Assembly (NCBI GenBank): GCA_944470555.2
Contig: OX104128.1
Location: 64,177,257 to 64,241,256, forward strand
Reading direction: 5' to 3'
Length of the DNA: 64,000 nucleotides
Origin: Heterobilharzia americana
Taxonomy: Eukaryota; Platyhelminthes; Trematoda; Strigeidida; Schistosomatidae
Part shown: in pieces, positions 9,114-21,100 of the stretch
Layout of the letters: each line of letters starts with the position of its first letter
How positions within the stretch are numbered: the stretch's first letter is position 1
Notes under the pieces: model-generated
What the model was told of the DNA's origin: nothing
The model's database searches: none
What the model saw: only the letters and a program-made list of their open reading frames with translations
Translations under genes and position numbers: made by a program

Positions 9114-12100
9114 CTTAATATTGGTCACGCTTCCTTGTACGTAGGTCAGTGTCGACCACGGAATCTAAAACCAGCAGCTGGTCTTTAACGTTAACACTGC
9201 AAAGCCTAGTGATTATGAACTCGTCCCCTTACGATGTCAAACACGTTGATTTTAAAAAAGTTACACAATAAGACCAACTATATATCCAGTACTTCAATAA
9301 TTTCACCGATTCTTCAACAGCTATCAGTTCTTGAAGAGAATGTATTATGCACAGTTTGTTTGAATTCCAACTACTTTGTAGAATAAGTGCACTATGCCAA
9401 GATAGTTTGAAGTATTTTTTTGGCTAGTGAGATTTTTTACTTCATAGAATAATCTTCCCTGGATATACTAATATACACTTCTATTTGGGATATAAAAAAA
9501 ACAACTTTATTTTCATTTTTACATCCTTTGAAATGATAGTCTATAGTATTTTCCAAATTTTATTTAAGGTTCTTAATAAAATGCGGTGAAAAACATTCAT
9601 TTTGCTTTTGTTTTTCATCTTTAGAAAAGATTTACCGATTATAACATGACATTACTGCTACATTTTTATGAAAATAAATACTTTTACATAAGTAAAAACT
9701 CTATAACGTTTGATATTTTTATAACTCCTAAGCTTACAATAATGTAGATATGTATAATAGCTAAGATCTCCAGGGTTTAAAATACATTTTTGTATCATTC
9801 AGATAGTCAACTGTACAGTTAGAAAGCATAGTAATCAAGTGATCAATATTGTAAAAATGTTACCGAAAGAGAAGAGATAATTCCAGTTACCCTTATATGT
9901 ATGTGTAAATAAAAGTTCATCAAATTGTGCTAGGATAAGCGATTGGAATAAAAGTAACGCTAACAAGGATGCTCTCTTGCTGTCATAACCTTCAGTAGCA
10001 AAAGTATGTAGCAAGTTAATCTATTTTCCTAGTCTAGTTCAATACACTTTAACTTTCTTCTCCCTCTCACTTCTGAGCATAAAATCTGGTTATTGTTATA
10101 TGAAATGATGAGCTGTAGATTCCACATTATAGTGATATATTGTTTGACTATATGTTCCTCATTTTCGGGTTATGATTCTTGATGTTGTTCAACGGGAATC
10201 CATTTGGATATAGATTCGAATACGTTTAGAGACTATTCCGTAAAGTAGTGTAAGATGCATTGCTGTATACAGGTTTATTGAATGACAAATTATGACCTAA
10301 TAAAACTGTTTTGATATAAACTTTCATTGTTTCAAGCTGTAACAAAAGTCACTCAAAATAACCATAGATAAGCACATTCTGGCCTTGCTAAAAGTTCGTG
10401 GCAACACATGCTAACTCGATGACTTAGATTGAGTTCTTGGTATCAGGCATTTCAATAGAAAAAGTGACCTCCCACAGCTCAGAGAAGTGTTTCACAAAAA
10501 AATTGTTATCGATATCACGGGAAATAAATTGTAAACAGTTGTTTATCTGAAACATATTTTTTAAACCAATATTCAACTTCTTACATAGGTTAATTGAGAT
10601 TTTGTTGTATAGTCTCTAGATGTCTTACAATTACTTGTGAAAGTTGAACAATCTTAAACGAACTACTTTTTCATTTTAGTATCAAATCCAGAGAAAAGTC
10701 AAAATGTAGTCTAAACAACCATGTGCTCGTTTGCTCATTGGGCAATAATTGATATGTTGTGTAAGGGGTTATGATACTACCTTGTTACCCAAATATTGGT
10801 AGTTAGAGCGGAATTTAAAGCCATGACCCATTGTCTGAAAGTCAGTTACCTAAACTGGTGAGCTATGGCTCTGTCCCGGCATTCTTTGTAAGAATTTTCA
10901 ACTTTCCGAAAAATGTTGTCATGATACTTGATTTATGGGGCCGAATCACTCATCTTCTATTGGCAGGTTGGCTCATATGCGGATGTCTCGATACTTTTAG
11001 ACATTCATCATTTTATGTTCATCTTAGTGACCAGCAACAGAATACAAGATGCCCGTTTCGTTCTATTTGGGAATCATCAGGTGGATGTACATGCGTCTAT
11101 CAATGAGTGGTGTTATTCCACCCAGAACTTGAACCTAGTACCCATTGCTTCAAATCCCAAAGCGTTATATACTGGGCTACTGACACACGTGGACCAGACT
11201 TTGTACAATGGGTATCAGCTGCATATAGTGCCACAGTGATCTAGTGGATAATGTTTTGGGGTTTGAAGCAGTGATACTGCTTTTGGATCTCGGTAAGTAC
11301 AACACTCACTGAAAGCTGACGAGTTCCAAACAGAAGAAAACGCCCATCCTGCATTCCACTGCTAGTCATCAAGATGAATTTCCAAAAATATTTCTAATTA
11401 CTTTTTAAATACATATATGTGTAATTAAATCCTAATTATATTTTACCTTTGAGTTCCAAAAGTTTACACTTTTCACCTTCACTTGTATTGATGGTGTTTG
11501 TTAGCTTTTGTCGTTGTTGTTGTTGTTGTTGTTGCAGTAAATGACGTCGGTAAAATGCATGCGCTGGTCCACATTGATAATGACGCCAAGTGATAACTGC
11601 AACTGGATTTGAACTATCTGCTTGACAATTGATTACAAGCTGTTCACCACTTTGAACTACCGACTTACTGCCGAAGCTGAGACTAACACGTTGTGGTGGG
11701 AATAAGACATTTAAGATAACCCCTTCACTACTAATCCATTCGTCATTTGTAGCTGTATTACGAGCTAAACATCTATGTAGATAGAAAAAATTGAAGAAGA
11801 AGAAGTTTGCTATCAAAGTGTATGAAGAAATATAATCAGTATGGAAGAGAATTTATCATGTGACTTTGTACTCAGAAGAGGTCCACTTTACATTTTAGGG
11901 TTTACTCTTTCATTTGCCTTCAGGAAACAAAGCTATATTTGTTCGATTTTGAGTTTTGTTGGGATTTATTGATTTCAGACTGGTATTCATTATGGAGTGA
12001 CATCATTTAGAGAACCATTGGAAATCGAAAGGAATGCACTAGTCCCATACCAAGAGGAAACAGCTGTTCAGTACGTTTAGTTTCCCAATATTTCTCCAAC

Positions 12101-15100
12101 TGATGTTTGTCTATGATGAATACTAACTCGAAGGCAAACTATTCATGTAAAGAAAATACTGGGTGTTTTAACGTTTCCATGATGTAAACCTTACCAATGC
12201 TGACAAACAGTAAGAAAATCAAAACTTTAAACCAGATAAAGTCATGATTTTTGATGAAACTTTGAGTAAATATTCACATTTTAGCATATTTAAACTAGAA
12301 AAAGGATTTTAAAAGGAAGTACCTTATTATTAAGCATAGAAGGGAATTAGGTCAATGAATACCGGATAAAATAATTTTCATAGTTTCAAGTTAACCAACA
12401 TCATAGAGGTTTTTGCGGTGTGTTATTTAAGGTTTTGTGATGCTAAGTTGGAGAAAATTCATGCCTGAGGTACATTAAACTCTATTTGTAATCGTTATTA
12501 CACATTTTGAACATTTTTGCGTTTGATCTTTGATGAAAGTATAACTTGTTTTGTGTTAAACAGGATAACAGTAGCTATTTCCAGATCCTGGCTTCCATAG
12601 AAACACATTTTACTGAATGATCAGAGGAAAATGGACATTTTGTTAAAGGAGTAATAATATAATGGTTGTTTGTGATTTTTTCTCTTTAGAACTGAACTAA
12701 GACTATACCGTTTGACTGTTGCAAAGACTGGATAGAAACTAATTTAGTTCACAATTACTAAGAGCATAAATTTTTTCGGACGTTACTCCTGAACTAAAAG
12801 TTCATTTCTTTTTAATCTCTTAATAATTACATATCTTTACTTGGCAGCTTGAAATTTGGATCTCGGACTACCTTACACTACATACTGATTTGTATATCAT
12901 TTATAAACATTCTTTACCAATGGATCATTTAGTGCGGTATACTTTTTCCCATTCAAACTATGTGCATTATGTACTATTCTTGTCTGCAACCAAAAAGAGA
13001 AATACTAGTTATGGTTCAGTATAGTAGAGTTTCACGTCATACAATTACCAGTCAAATCAATAAAGTGCTTGACCATGGCCAGAAGTATTTTTTTTTGATG
13101 ATTATTGTCAACTGAATGTAATACTCTGAATTTTCGTTGGATGTATTGAGATTTCATTTATGACTAGGTGTCAAATAAGACAGTAACCCGTCAAATGTCT
13201 CAGATCTTGAGATAATGGAGAATATTTGTTACTCAGGTGGATGGTCTTGGTTGCATTGTGTTCCCTGAACTGGGTTGGTTAATCGTGAGGCTTTCATCGT
13301 CTCTACAGACATCACCAGCACTAACTCCAGTATGTAATGAACTGTCAATATGTCTCCGTGAGTGATTTAGTGAGTTGCTCTGACGATGTGGTCTGTGATT
13401 GGTTGTTTCTTCCAATTGTTGTCATTGACTGACTGTATAGACTTTCCTGTTGGCCTTTCCTCTGATTGACCTCTTATCTTTCTGTCGTTTATCATTTTTC
13501 TCACTGATTTACAGATTGGGTCTATGTCTATACATCTGTTGATTGCTGACTGACTGATCCGAATATCAAGCTTTTAGGAATTCTCTGACATTCTTTGTGT
13601 TTCGTCTGTCCAAAATTTCTACATCGTCGAAATTGAATTCATGTCCGTGGACATGACGACGAGTTGGGCATCGCCGGTGAGGGTGACATGGAGGAGATGG
13701 TATGAGGGGGAAATGAGAACTTGTGGGCATTCGTGAAGCCAGGTTCAAAAGTTTGCAGAGAAGAGATTGGAATGGAGGTGTGCAGGTGAAGCCCTATATT
13801 CCACTAGGAACCCAAGGGACAAATAATAATATAATGATTTTTGAAACAAGAGATCAATAAAATGACGATGTATTAATCAAGAAGAATAGTACAGGACAAG
13901 AACGAATTGCTCTTAACACAAAGTAACATTTTGCATTTTATGTCCCCAGAAACTAAATTTTCTGTCTTGAAATGCATAAAACTAATCTGTTTCCATGCTT
14001 GTATCTTTCTCAAGTTTTGTTTTAAAGTGTTTCTTTACATTACTAGCTATACTACTTCATCATGTTTATTGTCACATACATTAGTATGATGCAAATAACA
14101 TTTAATGTCCTAGCCGGTTTTCCTAAAGGCAATCAAGCATACTGCATGATGTTATCTATTACTAAAAATACTTTAGTTCAGGTGATTTATGTCTGGCATC
14201 TTCAGCTGAAATACTTAGGAATAAATGAATAAATACTTAGTCATTCTTTTTCAAAGAAGCTGTTTTATATTCGGCTACTTTATTACGCAATTCTTCGATG
14301 ATAAAAGTAGTTCAAAAACTGGTTGGCTGAAAATTTCATCTCATTTCGATAAGGAAGCTAAATTCATTAGATTCATTGTATGGAAAAACGTAAGATGAGC
14401 CTCAGGTCTCGAGTGTAGCAAAGAAAGAATTAAACTGATGAATATAATTAGAAGATAATTTGATGAAACTGAATTATGAAACGGTAAGTTGTTCAACCCC
14501 CTAACAAAGATACCAAAGTTCTACCTTAGGCACAAATATTTCATGAACTAGCGAAGAATACTACTGCTGAACACCTTAAGTAGTGAGAAACCACTCAGGC
14601 TGACCTGTAGACTTGATTTCACCGATGAGATCAAACTGATTTGATGATGTGAACTTATTCGTCTCCATGAAGTGAATTTGTCCAGGTACATCACTTATGA
14701 GCTCAGCCTCAAACAAGCGAAATGTCTGCATGGTGCTTAGATCACTGCTGTCTGGCTGGCGGAATAAAGTTTACAGATAAGCCTAGTTGGTTTCTCACCA
14801 CCCAAGTCGTTCAGTAGGAGTATATTTTGTCAGTTCATGACACGTTTGTGTCACAGATCACATTTTGTGATATCCACTGCAAAGTGATTTTCAGCGGGAA
14901 CACTCATAACACCACAGTTGTACGACTGAGAAACGACTCGGCTGTGAATAGTGTCAACGTCGGTCGTACAACCTATGCATCTTTTGCAAACTGATTATCT
15001 TAAGTTCCTTTCTACAACTGAAGTGAGCAACATTCCTGTAAGAGATTACATCATCTTCAATTACTTTTCTGTCTATTCTCAATGACTTGTGCAGACAACT

Positions 15101-18100
15101 TTCATCATGTAGAAACTAAGTTTTCTGATACAAGCCGTTCTTTTGGTCACAAAATCTGAAAAGAACACTTGCTATATTCCGGCAATAAATAAATAGATTT
15201 TCAGTAAAATGTATATCAAAGTTAACCACTGAGTAGACGACCGCATAATCACAAATTTAGCAAATTGTTATTATTATTTGTCCCTTGGGTTCCTAGTGGA
15301 ATATAGGGCTTCACTTGCACACCTCCATTCCAATCTCTTCTCTGCAAACTTTTGAACCTGGCTCCATGAATGCCCACAAGTTCTCATTTCCTCCTCATAC
15401 CATCTCCTCCATGTCACCCTCACCAGCGACGCCCAAATCGTCGTTTTCCATCTGTGCTCCACTCGAGGGACTGGAGTGTGACGTCTTCAGTCGGTCTTCT
15501 CACTGTATGACCAGTCCTTCCCCACTTCCTTCCAGTGCATATTTGTTGAGATATGGGTTCTTGGTTGTTTCGTTACCAGCCAGCCAGAGTTCCTTGTTGT
15601 CTATTCTTTCTGGCCACCTGATCTTAGCAACATGGCAGAGTGGGCAGCTGTTTATGAATATCTGTAGTATGTTGGAAGTGCTTTCCGTGACGCGACAAGT
15701 TTTTGAGCCATTAGAAGTACTGACTTGACGTTGGTATTGAAAATCCGGATCATGTTTACGCTTTATGTTGAGTGCAGTAGATCTCCACACTGGTTTCAGG
15801 CTAGTGAACGCCTGTCTTGCTTCTTCGATCCTGGCCGGCTTTGACGTCCTCGTGTGTGCCACCGCCTGTAGTTGAAACGATGCTGCCTGCCTACATAGGT
15901 TAAAGATTCTACTTCTTTTAGGTTTCTCACGTTCATGGTAATTGGTGCTATTGTCGATGCTGTTGTTGGCTGGACATCTTCATCACCTCTGTCTTCTCTA
16001 CATTCACTTAAAGTCCTGCCCTCGCTGCCTGCCATGCTTCTTCTGTCAACTTCTTAGTTTTCGCCTGTACATCCACGTTTGTGCGACAAAACATTAGACA
16101 CAATTCATCGACGAAATCCAAATCTTCTTCTTGGCTCTTTTCATCGGTCCAACCAACCTATGCCCTTCTTCTCCAACCCCCCGCCTCACAGTTGTCTGCT
16201 GCTGGATCCAGTCTGCCACAACCAGGAAGATCATCGGTGACAGTAGTCAGCAGCCTTGTCTTACTCCTTCCCGTCTGCACTTCAAAGGCATCACTATGCT
16301 TTCCATTGTGAATCACTTCGCATGTGGCGTCTTCGTATAGTTGTTGAATGAGGTTGATAAAGGTTTGTGGCACTAAAACCATAGTGTGAAGCAGTTTCCA
16401 CATTACTTGTCAGTCGACACTGTCGAAGGCCTTTTTGAAGTGGATGAAGTTGAGTGAGGTGGAGTTGAGTTGACTGCCATTCTATACTCTTTTCTATGAT
16501 GATGCGAAGCGTTGCAGTTTGGTCCCCACATGATTTGTATTTCCTGGGTGCAGCCAACCTGTTCCGGTCGTAGTTTTAAATCCAGCACATCCTTTAATCT
16601 TTCCAGTATGATGCGGCATACTATTTTGCTTGGGATGGACAGTAGCGTGATTCCGTGCCAGTTCTTGCAAAGACTTAGGTCACTTTTGGAGTTGGACAAG
16701 GTAGCCCTTCTTCTAAAAATGAAAACAAAATGCTTTAAATGAGTTGATTGAAATTCCTGAGCGCAGTCTTCGTTTCTGTTTGCACTCATCGGAAAAGCGT
16801 TCTCACATTCATGGGAACGCTTGAGTTTTTTGGTGATTGAGGAGGCATCACTCACACCATAAGCAGTTACTTCATCACAATTCCTTTCAAATTAAGAGTT
16901 GCTTGCTTTAGGAATCAGCCTCTTATGAATGAAATCCTGGCATTTGTCTTAAAGTATGCAGTTTACAGTAGTGTAGCATAACATAACCTGGTCACTGAAT
17001 TACAATTTTTATCCATAAGGATTTTGTAGCTTCATTAGTTACCCTTCAATGACTACTTTATGTCACTGTGTCTCAATTGTGTTGAAAATATTTCAGATGA
17101 AACTACAACTCAAAAGTCAATGCACTTCTAGGGAAAGTAACTAATTTCATTCGGCTAAAATAGCATGTATTTATACTACTAACTTACTCATCTGTATTAA
17201 AACAGTCTAAGAATATCTTATCTTTCTGACATTGTTTTTCGCAGCAAGTAGGAACGTGAAGTGAACCTATGGTATCAAATGCCTACTGACAGCATGATGT
17301 TTGAAATGCGAAGACTTCAAACCGAAGTTGTCTTTCTGGCTGAGATTCATAGAACTGGTTACATCGATATTCACAATCCACTAGTTTCTTATACCCTTAG
17401 AGAGGGTTTTTATTATGCTCTTGTTATCTAGATGGAACTCATGAAATTAATTTGGTTGAAGACAATCGTTAGGAAGCCTTAGTCCTAGGCCTCATGCTTA
17501 TTGGCACTCATCATCAAGGCTTATCTGTATCTTTGAGGGAACTGATGTCTCCTGTGAGATTTGAACTTGCGTTACACATTATTGTAGCCAGCGACATTAT
17601 CTGGGTCGCGAATGACCTCCTGTGGGACTGTATTAAATGCACTGACTGGTCATTGAAGCGTAACCAATATCATGTTCCTTAGTCCCTAATGCTAACCCAA
17701 CTCTATACAACTGTTAATCTTTCATCTCGTGATCACCTGTTATGCACGTGTTAGTAGAATTGATTAATGTCTGGAAGAGTGATAGAAAAGCTGAATACGA
17801 ATCATTTGATTCTGTTAAAAAACTACTTATTCTAAAGCTTTTCTCTCTAGGATAGACAAAGGAAGCTAAAACGTGTTTACGTGAGGTTTTCAGTTTGTTG
17901 ACAGAGAGAGAAAAAATATTACATGTTGAAAATAATGAAAGGTAACAAATGTTTTTAAAAGCTTAATCAAACAGAATAGTTAAACCTAGATAACAGAAAA
18001 CATTGTTCAAAATATACTTCTACTCATTTTTGCAAAAATTATTCCGAATGATACGCTATAGATGTATTCGCTATGAACTGACTAACCATTACACAACTAT

Positions 18101-21100
18101 GGTAATTATCATTGGGTACATTTTGTGTGTTATTAAAATATTTTGCCCATTTTTTGATGTGTATTTCTCAGAAAAAAGAGTCAAATTTGCTAATTGTTGA
18201 GTCTTTAACTTTCATACCTGTTGAATGATACTCAGTAATTTATTTAAGTAGTTAATCATTTTGATAACAGTGGAGCTACATGACTGATGACTGAAAATAG
18301 TATTCCATATGCATTACCAACCGTTTAACTTGTGAATGAGTTAAGATGAAAACTGCCACAAAAAACAAAAGTATATTCTAACAAAAGCGAGGCATTAGGC
18401 TGCATGTCAGCTAATAACTAATGACTGACGTATGTGGTACGAATGTTGATATGAAAAAAGTGTGATACTGGCTTCTGGACGGCGGACTGGACGACAAGTC
18501 CTCTGGGTTTTGTTTCTGCACACAGCTTATGCTTCTATTTTCTGAGTCGTTTAGCTGACTGCCCACAATACAAATCCTAACGGCTAATAGAATGAAGCTA
18601 ATTATTTTGCTATGACCAGTTAGGCTTCAGAAAGAACAAATCATGAAAGGGTCAAATTGCAACGCTACGCATCATCATAGAAAAGATTATAGAATGGCAG
18701 TCAACTCAACTCTGCCTCACCTCAACTTCATCTACTTCAAAAAGGCCTTCGACAGTGTCGACTGACAAATAATGTGGAAACTGCTTCACACTATGGTTTT
18801 AGTGCCACAAACCTTTATCAACCTCATTCAACAACTATACGAAGACGCCACATGCGAAGTGATTCACAATGGAAAGCATAGTGATGCCTTTGAAGTGCAG
18901 ACGGGAAGGAGTAAGACAAGGCTGCTGACTACTGTCACCGATGATCTTCCTGGTTGTGGCAGACTGGATCCAGCAGCAGACAACTGTGAGGCGGGGGGTT
19001 GGAGAAGAAGGGCATAGGTTGGTTGGACCGATGAAAAGAGCCAAGAAGAAGATTTGGATTTCGTCGATGAATTGTGTCTAATGTTTTGTCGCACAAACGT
19101 GGATGTACAGGCGAAAACTAAGAAGTTGACAGAAGAAGCATGGCAGGCAGCGAGGGCAGGACTTTAAGTGAATGTAGAGAAGACAGAGGTGATGAAGATG
19201 TCCAGCCAACAACAGCATCGACAATAGGCACCAATTACCATGAACGTGAGAAACCTAAAAGAAGTAGAATCTTTAACCTATGTAGGCAGGTAGCGTCTTT
19301 TCAACTGCAGGCGGTGGTACAGGCAAGGATTTGAAAACCATGGTGGGAAAGATAGCACGATAGGCTTTCCTTCATGAATCGGAAATCAGTTTGCAGATCT
19401 ACTGCACGCAGCGTAAAGCGTGAACAAGATTCGTATTTTCAACATCAATGCAGTCAAGTCAGTGCTACTATGTGATGGTTCAGAAACTCGGCGCGTCACG
19501 AAAAGCATTTCCAACAAACTACAGACATTCATCAACAGATGCCGCATACATTCACGCTCACTGGAAACCGCAGATCAGATCAGGTGGCCAGAAAGAATAA
19601 ACAACAAGGAACTCACTCTGGCTGGCAACGAACTAACCAAGAACCCATAACATAACAAATATGCGCTGGAAGGAAGTGGAGATGGATCGGGAATACACTG
19701 AGAAGACCATTCGGGGATATCACGAGGCAGCCCAGGTTGCTGAGTGGAATCCAAAGGAAAACGACAAGTTGAGTGTCGCAGGTGAGGGTGACATGGAGGA
19801 GATCATGTGGGAAGAAATGAAGGCTTGTTGGCAGTCGTGGAGTCGGGTTGAAAAGATTGGAGAGTGCAATGGCGACGTGTTACTGAAGCCGTTTGTTCCA
19901 CTAGGAACCCAAGGGAATAATCATAATAGTAATAAGTGGCTTTCTGCACACATATTCAAAACAGCTGCAAGCCTGTACCTGGTATTAGTTTATTTATGAT
20001 AGATAATTTTTGATTGATCCAATACTAATCTTACTACTATAATGAGTTAGTAAATGTGGGTCCTTGTTTGTTTTTTTCTTCTTTATCAACTGTGGAATGC
20101 ATTCATGGAATGAATTTCAGTCATTTTAAAGAAAGAATAGCACGAGGCAATATTACGATCTGTATATTACTATTACGCAACTGAGAATTTTCTGTAGCAG
20201 ATTAGAACTCGCAATCAACATATTAGAGGACAATTACAAAGTCATCGACAGAAATCAACAAACGCATAGTCGTACCATACACAAAGAATATATATCAGAA
20301 ATCACAACAAGACTGCTGAGACCACTTAGAATTAGTGTGGTTCATAAACCAACAAATTCCCTCCAAACACTATTATGCAGACCAAAGGATGCAACAAACA
20401 AAGAAGACAAACCGAATATCATTTACAAAATCAACTGGAATAACTGTAGTCAGCACTACATTGGACAAGGCGGCCGCCGTCTCTGCCTTCGCCTACATCA
20501 GCACAAATTGGCTATTAAACGCCACGACATTTCGTCAATCATTTCAATGCATGTGGATAACAACGATGGACATGAATTCAATTTCGATAATGAAGAAATT
20601 TTGGACAAACGAAACATGAAGAATGTCAGAGAATTCCAAGAAGCTTGGCATTCAGATCAGTCAGTCAGCAATCAACAGATGTATAGACATAGACCCGATC
20701 TATCAACCAGTAAGAAAGATGATGAATGACAGAATGGTTAGTGGTCAATCAGAGGAAAGGCCAACAGGAAAGTCTATACAGTCAGTCAATGACATAACAA
20801 TTGAAGGAAACAACCAATCACACACCACATCGTCAGAGCAAGCTACTAAATCACTCACTCAGAGACATTGACAGTTCATTACATACTGAAGTTAGTGCTG
20901 ATGATGTCGTCTGTAGAGACGATGAAAGCTTCATGATTAAACAACCCAGTTCAGAAAACGCAATACACTCAAGAAACTCTCTTCTAGTGAGGAAATATGA
21001 TTGTATTTTTGTTTGATCAGATAAATTACAGTAATCTAAAGTATGCTATCTATTAGGTGGAAGGGATTTGGAAAACACTGTGCATATTCACGATTCATCC

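Larger units (their letters stand above)
9114..11446. other. Intron between exons h and i
   Basis: 2.3 kb. From 9114 to about 10930 it is AT-rich sequence in which I see no gene or recognisable element; the rest is the SMalpha pair. Confidence 0.7.

Noticed and set aside
16081..16340. Overlapping open frames in several frames, repeated identically at 18835-19094 on the other strand
   Set aside because: These are shadow frames of the LINE tract that is duplicated in inverted orientation, not separate genes.
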